From the NCBI GenBank assembly GCA_963733915.1, contig CAVTEP010000006.1, forward strand, positions 682,001 through 746,000: DNA of 64,000 nt, read 5' to 3'. The position numbers and the translations under genes are program-made. Positions 56,753 through 64,000 of the stretch are shown here, in pieces. Each line of letters opens with the position of its first letter. Positions within the stretch are counted from its first letter, which is position 1. This DNA is from Sulfomarinibacter sp963733915 (GTDB lineage: Bacteria > Acidobacteriota > Thermoanaerobaculia > Thermoanaerobaculales > Sulfomarinibacteraceae). Under the pieces are notes generated by a model, which made no database searches, was not told the DNA's origin, and saw only the letters and a program-made list of their open reading frames with translations.

Positions 56753-58567
56753 TCACGCTACTTTGGCGAATGCCGAAGCCATGCCCTCGACGACCGCTCG
56801 CGCGAATTCCTCGCGCCACTGTGCCTGCAGCAACAGCGCTCGATCCTGGGGATTGGACATGTTGCACGCCTCGACGAGCACGGCATTCTGGGCGGCGGTG
56901 TAGCGAAGCACGGCGGGCACCCAACTCCGCCGTCCGCGCAGGACGCGATCGCGGACCGGTTCATAGGGGTGAACCCCGATCTGGTTGTCCTCGAGGCTGG
57001 CGATGATGCTGTTCGCCAGGTGGCGGGACGACGCCTCCGCCCGCGCCTTGAAATCGGTGCCGAAGCGCACGGTGGGGTGGTTGCGGTACTCGGCGAAGCG
57101 GTTAATTTCACGGTGCTTGACGGTATACGGTTCGGTCGGTCGAAGATATCGTGACGGCACGTAGACCATTGCCCCACGCACGCTCGGGTGGAGCGAGTCG
57201 GCGTGCACCGACAGAAACACCGTCTTTGAGCGCGGAAACCCCGCCCCCAACCGGTTGAGAATGATGTCGTTGGTGAGGTACCACCGCAGGTGGACGCCGA
57301 GGACCGAGTCGACCAATGGATACGGCGGGCGGGTCAGCAGACGAGCGTCTCGGCGCTGATCGAGACGATCGACCGCGGGCACCACGTAGCCGGGGACCGT
57401 TTGTTCGATCGTCGTCCAGACCGTGGCTCGAGTGTGACGTTCGAGGTTGACCTTGATACGGCACATGATGTCGTAGGCGTAGGTAGCCTCCCACCACCCA
57501 TCCACAACCGCTCCGCTGTCCTTCCCGCCGTGACCCGCGTCGAGGATCACCTGAACGCCCGCCAGGTCGGTCGCTTGCACGACCTCGAGAAACCGCCCGA
57601 GATCGCGCCGCTCCTCGTCCCACACCACCCGCCGGGGGTCGTCCGGAGGAAGGTAGTCGGGCAGCAACAGGTCGAGGGGAATCTTGATCGGGTACCCGAC
57701 CGGGATGTCGGTGACGTCATCGATTCCCGAACGAGCTGCAATCTCCATCGCCGTCTCGTTGACCTGAACGGCCAGCAGCTGCCCAGTGAAACGCACGACC
57801 ACCGCCGAGTACAGGGCCTCCCCCTGACGGAGTCTGTACACCGCGTACTCGCCGAGCTCGTCGGCCCCATATTGGAGGGGGCCTGTCGTTGCGGCGATTG
57901 CCGCTGAGGGCCGCGCGACAACGGTTGGCAACACGACCGGCGTGGGCGTCGGCACGGGCGTCAGCCTCTTGAACACCGGCAGCAGCCCGGACTCGGGCAC
58001 GAGCACCCAACGACCTCGCTCCAGGCCCTGCGCGGCGAGCTGGGGATTCGCTCTTTTGAGCTCCGTTGCTCGTTCCGCCGCGCCGGCAAAGAGTGCGGCC
58101 AACCACTTCCAACTCTCCTCACCGCCGTGAAACGGATCGAGCACCAGGTGGCGCCATCCGGCGTCAACCCGTTCATCGACGGGGAACACCCGGCGAACCG
58201 CTTCGAGTCTGAGATCCGCCCCGAGAAGCTCCATCGGAACCCGCACCGGCCGATCGCGAAGCGGCGTCCCGAGCTTCGGGTTGGCGCTCCGCAGCGCTGC
58301 GACGCCGCCGGAACCGCCCGTATACCGTTGCGCGAGGTTGATCCAGCCATCGCCACGCTGCGGGTAGACGAGCAGGACCGGGGTCTGGCCACGCTGCCAG
58401 CGGATTTTTCCGTGCGGCGGGAAATCGAAATCAACGCTCTGGGGCGCGCCCTCGGCGGCGATCGCAGCCCCTGAGGCCGACAGCGAAAACACCAGCACGG
58501 CAACCGCGATGGTGGCATCCAGCCGCGCGGTACGGCGCCTCGCGGAGGCCGCGGACGGGCTCCTCAT
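56753..58567 (-). CDS. N-acetylmuramoyl-L-alanine amidase with LysM-like region
   Basis: A 604-residue secreted cell-wall amidase. ATG 58567 starts a signal peptide (ATIAVAVLVFSLSASGAAIA). The middle holds a LysM-like repeat region (YRLRQGEALYSAVVVRFTG, MEIAARSGI, YPIKIPLDLLLPDYL). The Amidase_3 domain has zinc ligands His346 (LDAGHGGKDSGA), Glu360 and His455 (FLSVHADS), and the catalytic Glu566 (AVLVEACNMSN). It is divergent from the histidine kinase with 117 bases between starts. Confidence 0.92.
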   Translation of the reverse strand: MRSPSAASARRRTARLDATIAVAVLVFSLSASGAAIAAEGAPQSVDFDFPPHGKIRWQRGQTPVLLVYPQRGDGWINLAQRYTGGSGGVAALRSANPKLGTPLRDRPVRVPMELLGADLRLEAVRRVFPVDERVDAGWRHLVLDPFHGGEESWKWLAALFAGAAERATELKRANPQLAAQGLERGRWVLVPESGLLPVFKRLTPVPTPTPVVLPTVVARPSAAIAATTGPLQYGADELGEYAVYRLRQGEALYSAVVVRFTGQLLAVQVNETAMEIAARSGIDDVTDIPVGYPIKIPLDLLLPDYLPPDDPRRVVWDEERRDLGRFLEVVQATDLAGVQVILDAGHGGKDSGAVVDGWWEATYAYDIMCRIKVNLERHTRATVWTTIEQTVPGYVVPAVDRLDQRRDARLLTRPPYPLVDSVLGVHLRWYLTNDIILNRLGAGFPRSKTVFLSVHADSLHPSVRGAMVYVPSRYLRPTEPYTVKHREINRFAEYRNHPTVRFGTDFKARAEASSRHLANSIIASLEDNQIGVHPYEPVRDRVLRGRRSWVPAVLRYTAAQNAVLVEACNMSNPQDRALLLQAQWREEFARAVVEGMASAFAKVA

Positions 58568-58684
58568 CGCTGCCGCTTCCGCCACGCCGATCGTCCATGA
58601 TTGGCGCTTGAAGACGAGATACAGTCTCCAGTTCGTAAATCTCGGGCACCCCGTATACACTGCGGGGTGCCCTGAGGTGTATCG

Positions 58685-59504
58685 ATGGTAGCACGCCAAT
58701 CTCGCCCCCGAAGTCCCGGCGCGTCAGACGTCGAGGCCCTCCACAACGAGCTTGCCGAGAGCCTGCTCGAGCTGGAAAAACTGCGCGAGCACATCGCGAA
58801 GATCGAGTCCGAAGGGCGGCGGTTTCTTGCGGCAGCCGCGCACTCGATCCGTAATCCGCTGACCGTGGTCCACAGCTACCTCGAGATCCTCCACACCGAT
58901 CTCGGCGAGGGTCTTTCGGAGGAGCAGGAATCGTTTCTGGCGATCGCCCATGCCAACGCGGTCAAGCTGCGAAACCTGGTCGATGACCTCGTCGAATTGG
59001 CGGCCCTCGAAACCGGTTCTGCGCAGATCGACTTCGCACCGGTGCTCTTTGGCGAGGTGGCGGTCTCCGTCGTCTCCGACCTGCGGCCGGTCGCAGGGCG
59101 GAAGGGCGTGGAGCTGATAGTGGATGTCGCCGAGGACATCCCGACGGTCACGGTCGACCACGGGCTTCTGAGAGACGTCGTCCGCCGCATCCTCGACAAC
59201 GCCATCCGCTTCACACCGAGCGGCGGGGCGGTCTGGCTCGAGGCTCGTTCGGTGCACGATCACCTGATGGTCGAAATCCGCGACAACGGTCCCGGCATCC
59301 CCAACGACCGGATTGCCGAGGCCTTTCGGCCATTCGTTCAACTGCACCGGGTACCCGGAGACAACCGTGAAGGCTACGGCCTCGGGCTCGGGTTGTGCCG
59401 ATGCGCCGTCGAGGCTTTGGGTGGGACGCTCGATCTGGCAAGCGTCGAGGGTGAAGGGGACGACCGTGACGATCAAGATACCAGCTACCCGGACGGACGT
59501 TTGA
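58685..59504 (+). CDS. Cytosolic histidine kinase, frameshift near end
   Basis: A sensor kinase of about 273 residues without sensory or transmembrane domain. The N-terminus is a coiled coil (EALHNELAESLLELEKLREH). The H-box is HSIRNPLTVVHSY (near residue 55). The N-box is DNAIRFTPSGGAVWLEA, G1 DNGPGIPND and G2 EGYGLGLGLCRCAVEAL. Near 59473 an extra G in a GGGG run shifts the frame; corrected, the protein ends GTTVTIKIPATRTDV at 59504. Uncorrected it runs through repeat sequence to 59551. No response regulator is adjacent. Confidence 0.88.
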
Positions 59505-59797
59505 GCGTTAGAACGTTAAAACGTTTGAACGTTCCACCCGCCCTCTCTTGAGAGGCAGAGGGGAAAAGGCGAAAAGGGGAAAAGGGGAACACCCACCCAC
59601 CCCACCATGAAGCCTTTGGACCCAGCCGTTTCATCGGCGGTCAGCGCCGGCGGCAGGAACAGCGCCAGGGGCAGTCCGCAGCGACAGCACGTCGGCGCGG
59701 AAAACGTCGACCGACCATCACGCGGCCTCTGACTGACGGGCAGGGTGGGGTGGGAACGTTTAACGTTCTAACCTTTGAACGTTGGAACGTTAGTATC
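59502..59797. repeat. Intergenic repeat, copy 6 (octamers around GC-rich core)
   Basis: Left arm of AACGTT words at 8-bp steps (59510-59535) then CCACCCGCCCTC. A GAAAAGGGGAAAAGGGG stretch (59571-59588). A GC-rich core includes AGGGGCAGTCCGCAGCGACAG (59667-59687). The right arm is GGGTGGG then AACGTT octamers (59756-59793). The ends read as terminal inverted repeats: AACGTTTGAACGTTCCACCC against the complement of GGGTGGGAACGTTTAACGTT. Confidence 0.78.
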
Positions 59798-59845
59798 AAA
59801 CTTCGCCTTGATTCCGGCGGCGGAATGGTGTGTTATCGGTGGTCG

Positions 59846-61045
59846 ATGAACAGCCTCGACTTTTTTTCGGATCATCTGCAGCCCTATCTGGATGAGCTCC
59901 GGGCCCTGACCGCCATCGAGACCCCCAGCGGTGATCTCGCGTGTCTGCAACGGGCCGCCGACTTTCTCGGAAACCAACTCGCACCGCTGGGTCACGTCGA
60001 GCGCTGCGATCTGCAGGACCACGGACCGCTGCTCCGGCTGCGCCGTGAAGGAATCGGCAGCCGGATCCTGCTCCTCGCTCACTACGATACCGTGTGGCCG
60101 ACCGGGTCATGGGGCAGCCGGTGGGGCCTCAACCACGGTCGGGCGTCAGGACCGGGGGTCTACGACATGAAGGGCGGTCTGCTCTTCATCCCCTGGATGC
60201 TCCGCTACCTCGACACGACCGGCCTCGCCCACCCCGAAATCGAGGTTCTTCTCAACCCCGACGAGGAAATCGGTTCTCTGGGCTCACGGTCGTACATCGA
60301 AGAGGCTGCGCGGCGGGCGGACTTCGTGCTCGTTCTCGAACCGAGCAACCTCGACGGCGGCCTCAAACTGGCTCGCAAGGGATCCGGCGAGTACGTCATC
60401 ACCGTCAGCGGCCGAAGCAGCCACCAGGGTGCCGAGCCGGAAAAGGGCATCAACGCCGTGGTCGAAGCCGCGCATCAGGTGATCAGATTGCTCGAGCTCG
60501 AGGATCCGACGGCCGGTACAACAATCGGCCCCAACGTGATCGCCGGTGGAAACGTCAGCAACTCGGTCCCCGACTTTGCCGAGATTCGGGTCGACGTTCG
60601 CGCCTGGACCCGCGGTGAAACCGAACGGCTCGACAGCGCCCTACGAGCCTTGCGGCCGTCTCTGGCAGGAGCGAACATCCACGTCCTCGGAGGGTGGAAT
60701 CGCCCTCCGATGGAAACCACACCGCCGGCCGTCGAGCTCTTCGAGCGCGCGCGCGGAATCGCCCACGGTCTCGGCTTTGATCTCGACAGTCTTCGCTGGG
60801 GCGGTTCGTCGGACGCCAATCTGGCGGCCGCGGTGGGCACGCCTACAGTCGACGGCTTCGGACCGATCGGCGAGGGCGCACACCGGATCGATGAGTGCAT
60901 TGTGGTTGACGCTGTTCCGGGCAGACTGGCCTTGCTCGCGGAGCTCGTGACATCGCTCGCTCTGCCTGTCGAGGAGTGGCTCGGCTCAGAATCTCAGGCG
61001 TGGCTGGCCCAACGGCACCGTCTCGATCCCGGTCTGGCGTACTGA
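59846..61045 (+). CDS. M20-family metallopeptidase (carboxypeptidase G2-like)
   Basis: A 399-residue zinc peptidase. The M20 motifs are LLAHYDTVWPTGSW (metal ligand His-x-Asp), GPGVYDMKGGLL (bridging Asp), NPDEEIGSLGSR (general base Glu and ligand Glu), and LVLEPSNLDGG. A dimerisation domain follows (GRSSHQGAEPEKGINAV). The end carries a final ligand His (GEGAHRIDECI). ATG 59846 fits; upstream in-frame starts lie in the repeat. It probably cleaves C-terminal amino acids or amides; the exact substrate is open. Confidence 0.87.
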   Translation: MNSLDFFSDHLQPYLDELRALTAIETPSGDLACLQRAADFLGNQLAPLGHVERCDLQDHGPLLRLRREGIGSRILLLAHYDTVWPTGSWGSRWGLNHGRASGPGVYDMKGGLLFIPWMLRYLDTTGLAHPEIEVLLNPDEEIGSLGSRSYIEEAARRADFVLVLEPSNLDGGLKLARKGSGEYVITVSGRSSHQGAEPEKGINAVVEAAHQVIRLLELEDPTAGTTIGPNVIAGGNVSNSVPDFAEIRVDVRAWTRGETERLDSALRALRPSLAGANIHVLGGWNRPPMETTPPAVELFERARGIAHGLGFDLDSLRWGGSSDANLAAAVGTPTVDGFGPIGEGAHRIDECIVVDAVPGRLALLAELVTSLALPVEEWLGSESQAWLAQRHRLDPGLAY

Positions 61046-61068
61046 GTGATGTCGACAGGAGGCAGGAA

Positions 61069-62265
61069 ATGACCTCGAAAGTCGTGATCGTGGGGGCACT
61101 GAGAACTCCGATCGGCTCGGTGGGTGGAGCGCTCGCGCCGCTTCAGGCCCAGGATCTGGGCACCACCATCATCCGCTCGCTGATCGAGCGATCGGGGCTC
61201 GATCCGGCGGTTGTCGAGTACACCTGCATGGGATGGGTCATGCAGGACCCCCGCTCGCCCAACCTCGCCAAGACTGCGGCCGAGCTCGCGGGAGTTCCCT
61301 GCACTTCTCCCGGCACCACTTTTCATGAAAATTGTGCCTCCGGAGGGGCCGCGATCCACAGCCTCGCCCGTCGCATCATGCTCGGTGAGGTCTCGATCGG
61401 TATCGCCGGCGGGGTCGAGTCCCTCAGCAACGTGCCTCGCTACCTCTTCAGCGGCCGCACCAAGGCCCAGCTGTATGGAGACATGACGCTGGTCGACGGG
61501 CTGTTCGGCGCGCTGACCGACGCCAACGTCGGGGCTCGCGGCGAGCTCATGGGTTTGCTCACGGAGCGTCTGGTCGAGCGATACGGGCTGACCAGGGAGG
61601 AGCAGGATGAGGTCGCCTACCGCAGCCACCACGGAGCTGTCACCGCCTGGGCTGACGGCTCGTTTGGCGACTACGTCGTGCCGGTAGAGGTCCCGCAGCG
61701 CCGGGGCGCGCCGCTGATCGTCGAACGCGACGAGGGGCCGCGCGAGCTGACGATGGAGGAGCTCGCAGCCGCCCGACCGTACTTCAAGACCGACGGCGGC
61801 ACCATTACCGCGCTCAACGCATCCAGCATCAACGACGGCGCTGCAGCCGTGCTGCTGGCAAGCGAGGAGCGCGCCGCCGAGCTGAGTCTCGACCAACTCG
61901 CCGAGCTGCGTGCCTTCCACAACATCGGCGTGGCGCGGGAGTACATGGGCGAGGGGGCGTTCAAGGTCATCCCGCCGCTCCTCGAAAAGGCCGGGCTCAG
62001 CATCGAGGAAATCGATCTCTTCGAGATCAACGAGGCCTTCGCCGCTGTTCTCGCCTCGGCGTTTCACTACCTTCCCGACCTCCCTCGAGACCGCACCAAT
62101 GTCTGGGGATCCGGCATTTCGCTTGGTCACCCGGTAGGCTGTACCGGCGCCCGCCAGGTGGTCGACATGACCCACCAGCTGCGCCGGCGCGGCAAACGGT
62201 TCGGCCTGACCAGTCGCTGCGTCGGAGGTGGAATGGGCAGCGCGGAGATCCTGGTGACGCGTTGA
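61069..62265 (+). CDS. Thiolase / acetyl-CoA acetyltransferase
   Basis: A 398-residue condensing enzyme. ATG 61069 follows AGGAGG. The nucleophile Cys lies in HENCASGGAAIHS near residue 90, the acid/base His in SGISLGHPVGCTG near 350, and the second catalytic Cys in SRCVGGGMGSA near 385. NEAFAAV (FEINEAFAAVLA) completes the thiolase signature. It may work in fatty-acid degradation or acetoacetyl-CoA formation. No other beta-oxidation genes are nearby. Confidence 0.92.
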   Translation: MTSKVVIVGALRTPIGSVGGALAPLQAQDLGTTIIRSLIERSGLDPAVVEYTCMGWVMQDPRSPNLAKTAAELAGVPCTSPGTTFHENCASGGAAIHSLARRIMLGEVSIGIAGGVESLSNVPRYLFSGRTKAQLYGDMTLVDGLFGALTDANVGARGELMGLLTERLVERYGLTREEQDEVAYRSHHGAVTAWADGSFGDYVVPVEVPQRRGAPLIVERDEGPRELTMEELAAARPYFKTDGGTITALNASSINDGAAAVLLASEERAAELSLDQLAELRAFHNIGVAREYMGEGAFKVIPPLLEKAGLSIEEIDLFEINEAFAAVLASAFHYLPDLPRDRTNVWGSGISLGHPVGCTGARQVVDMTHQLRRRGKRFGLTSRCVGGGMGSAEILVTR

Positions 62266-62413
62266 ATGCGGTCGCCAGTGACCTTCGGCGTCACCGCTAC
62301 CCAGAAAAACTGCCGTCCAACGTCACCGGGCGCGAGCCTTCCCCTTCGACGCTCGGCGCCACAATCGCCGCGCTTCGGGCGCTCCCGGGGCGCTGGTTGA
62401 CTCGCCGGAGCTC

Positions 62414-62876
62414 CTACTGCTGGGTGCCCTCGGGATACTGGACGAAGGCGCCGCCCTCGATGACGATGTCATCGTCGAAATAGTGGATGGGACCCAGATT
62501 CCAGGGCGTGTCGGGAAGTTCCGTTCATCCCGTAGGAAGCCAGCGTGTAGTTGTCGCCATCGCTCTTGTACATAAAGGGCCTCTGCCAACCGTCCAAGTT
62601 GTTGAAATTGCCCATGTACGCGAGGATTACCGGTCTGATCGTGTCGATGTCGACCAGTGAGCCCGCAAGAGGGAACTTTGAATAATCCTGTTGGTACATC
62701 CCAACCGCGTTGGAGATGGCCCGCGCGTCACCGACCGTTCGGGCCTGTCGCCCACGCTGGATGGCGTTGACCAGGTTGGGAATCGCGATCGCGGCAATCA
62801 GTCCGATGACGGCTACCACGATCAACAATTCGATGAGGGAGAACCCGCGGGACGTTGAGTGGTGTTGCATCTTCAT
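62414..62876 (-). CDS. Type II secretion/type IV pilin-like pseudopilin, frameshifted
   Basis: About 153 residues. ATG 62876 (or 62870) starts a short basic leader followed by the class III cleavage motif RGFSLIELLIVVAVIGLIA, a prepilin N-terminus like GspG. The globular part contains RGRQARTVGDARAISNAVG, YQQDYSKFPLAG, and after a frameshift near 62515 an end with WNLGPIHYFDDDIVIEGG finishing at 62414. Uncorrected it stops at 62469. No other secretion genes are adjacent. Confidence 0.82.
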
Positions 62877-62994
62877 GGCCACAAAAGCAAGCAATCCGCG
62901 TGCCAGGATTTCGGCAATATCCCATCGGCGTCTCCGAACACAGCTGCGCTCTTGCTGCCCTCCGCGATCAATGTTAGAGTCGATCTCCGTGCGG

Positions 62995-63070
<76 letters not shown>

Positions 63071-63097
63071 TGGCGCAGCTGCCGAGGACGACAACAC

Positions 63098-63571
63098 ATG
63101 GGCATTTTTGGACGGGACGAGCCGACACCCGACAACCAGACTGCAAAGGCTGAACGGCAGCCAACTGGAGTTCCGCCCCTCACCGATGTCGTCGACCGCA
63201 CCGCCATCGCGCGCCAGGCCAAGCTCGAGGGACGACTCTCCGGCGCGAGTGAAATCATTGTAGATGGGTCAGTTAAGGGTACAATTGACGGAGGCGGAAG
63301 GGTCCGCATCGCCGAGCAGGGGCGGGTCGAGGCAACGGTCCACGGCCGCATCGTTTCAATCGCAGGCACCGTGAACGGCGACGTCACCGCCGATCAAAGG
63401 ATCGAGCTTGATCCGTCAGCACGCGTTGTCGGCAATATCACCGCCCCCCGGATCCTGATCAGGGACGGCGCAACCTTCAAGGGTCAGGTCAACATGAAGG
63501 CTCCTGAGAAACTTCCGCCCTTGAGGACCTCGAGCGCGCGCAAGGACACGGGCGAATCCTCCGGCTCATAG
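63098..63571 (+). CDS. Bactofilin-family cytoskeletal protein
   Basis: A 157-residue polymer-forming protein. The ATG at 63098 gives MGIFGRDEP; longer frames enter the tRNA. The central beta-helix of about 100 residues has short repeated rungs (EIIVDGSVKGTIDGGGRVRI, GRVEATVHGRIVSIAGTVNG, ARVVGNITAPRILI), the DUF583 pattern. Charged tails flank it. Bactofilins scaffold envelope enzymes or stalk structures. It stands alone between the tRNA and an AI-2E transporter gene. Confidence 0.9.
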   Translation: MGIFGRDEPTPDNQTAKAERQPTGVPPLTDVVDRTAIARQAKLEGRLSGASEIIVDGSVKGTIDGGGRVRIAEQGRVEATVHGRIVSIAGTVNGDVTADQRIELDPSARVVGNITAPRILIRDGATFKGQVNMKAPEKLPPLRTSSARKDTGESSGS

Positions 63572-63846
63572 GCCTACTGCGAAATCAGGCCGTTCCCGAG
63601 TCCGCGGTTGACCCGGGAGTCTGAAGAGCTGTTCCAAAATGGGTCACCAAGTCCCTGATATCAGTACTCAGGCGGGCCCGTCGCAGCCAACCGCCAGCCC
63701 GCATATCTCACCGGGTTTTGTCGCGAGGGCGGCGAGCCTTCGGCCACTCAGAGCTGCCGTCGGCGGGGAGAGCACCCCGAGCGGAGAAAGCACCGCTGGG
63801 TGCGATGCATCGCCGCCCGCAGCAGAAAGCTGGTGAGATGTGCGGG

Positions 63847-64000
63847 CTAGGTGTCGCCTAGAAAAGGACGGTAGTGCTCGCGGTAGATCCCCGAAAGGGT
63901 CAGGAACGCGGTCATCGTCAGTGGTCCCACCAACAGACCTACAGCGCCGAAGACCACGACCCCACCGATGAGCGAGAGAAACACCAGCAACGTGTGCATC
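63847..64000 (-). CDS. AI-2E family transporter, C-terminal fragment at window edge
   Basis: The last 50 residues of a membrane protein, continuing beyond the window. HTLLVFLSLIGGVVVFGAVG, then LLVGPLTMTAFLTLSGIYRE and RPFLGDT, matches the C-terminal helices of the AI-2E/PerM (UPF0118) family, where the LxFLSxxGGxxxFGxxGxxxGP motif is well conserved. The 275 bases between it and the bactofilin hold no gene I can support. Confidence 0.8.
   Translation of the reverse strand, partial: MHTLLVFLSLIGGVVVFGAVGLLVGPLTMTAFLTLSGIYREHYRPFLGDT

Noticed and set aside
63639..63836. Small plus-strand ORF downstream of bactofilin
   Set aside because: No ribosome site, Ser/Pro/Ala-rich low-complexity translation and no family resemblance.

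Overview
The window is a 64 kb piece of a GC-rich bacterial chromosome. The gene content fits a Gram-negative, probably acidobacterial lineage such as Thermoanaerobaculia. This is an inference from the many secreted proteins ending in cysteine-bearing SLH-like modules, the bactofilin, the type II pseudopilin and the Wzm/Wzt glycan exporter; no rRNA or ribosomal protein is present to confirm it.

Layout. 0-4.3 kb (minus strand): an ECF vitamin/metal transporter operon (fused double ATPase, S component, EcfT fused to a THEP1-like NTPase), followed by a membrane polyferredoxin. 4.5-7.05 kb: a secreted octaheme cytochrome c, then DUF4920 and PepSY-TM genes. 7.1-9 kb: RadC, a Fur/PerR-type regulator and a NifU-like Fe-S protein. 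9-11 kb: an ECF sigma factor, a double zinc-finger anti-sigma factor and a proline-rich membrane protein in one overlapping operon. 11.2-38.5 kb: surface-glycan synthesis and export (glycosyltransferases, WecB epimerase, CsaB-like pyruvyltransferase, Wzm/Wzt ABC exporter, Stf0 sulfotransferase, SGNH hydrolase, a degenerate sulfatase-like protein), interrupted at 17-25.5 kb by two very large secreted SLH proteins. 38.6-47.8 kb: four more SLH proteins, including a metzincin protease and a subtilisin, plus a Sel1-repeat protein. 48-64 kb: mostly housekeeping genes (Dpp ATPases, DedA, AAA ATPase, RluA, NfeD-like, Maf, amidase, histidine kinase, M20 peptidase, thiolase, pseudopilin, tRNA-Gly, bactofilin, partial AI-2E transporter).

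How it fits together. The central 36 kb reads as a surface-display locus. SLH-type proteins lie beside a glycan pathway that has a CsaB-like polysaccharide pyruvyltransferase, the enzyme type that makes the SLH ligand in Gram-positive bacteria. Two unrelated secreted proteases carry the same C-terminal SLH triplet and the same preceding domain, so the array probably anchors several activities.

Two cautions. First, many genes are split by single-base frameshifts, often at short homopolymers, concentrated at 16-25 kb and 29-37 kb. Protein similarity continues across the breaks, so I regard most as consensus errors rather than true decay. Second, six intergenic stretches hold a dispersed repeat family: AT-rich arrays of 7-8 bp period facing each other around GC-rich cores. 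It overlaps no recognised functional domain.
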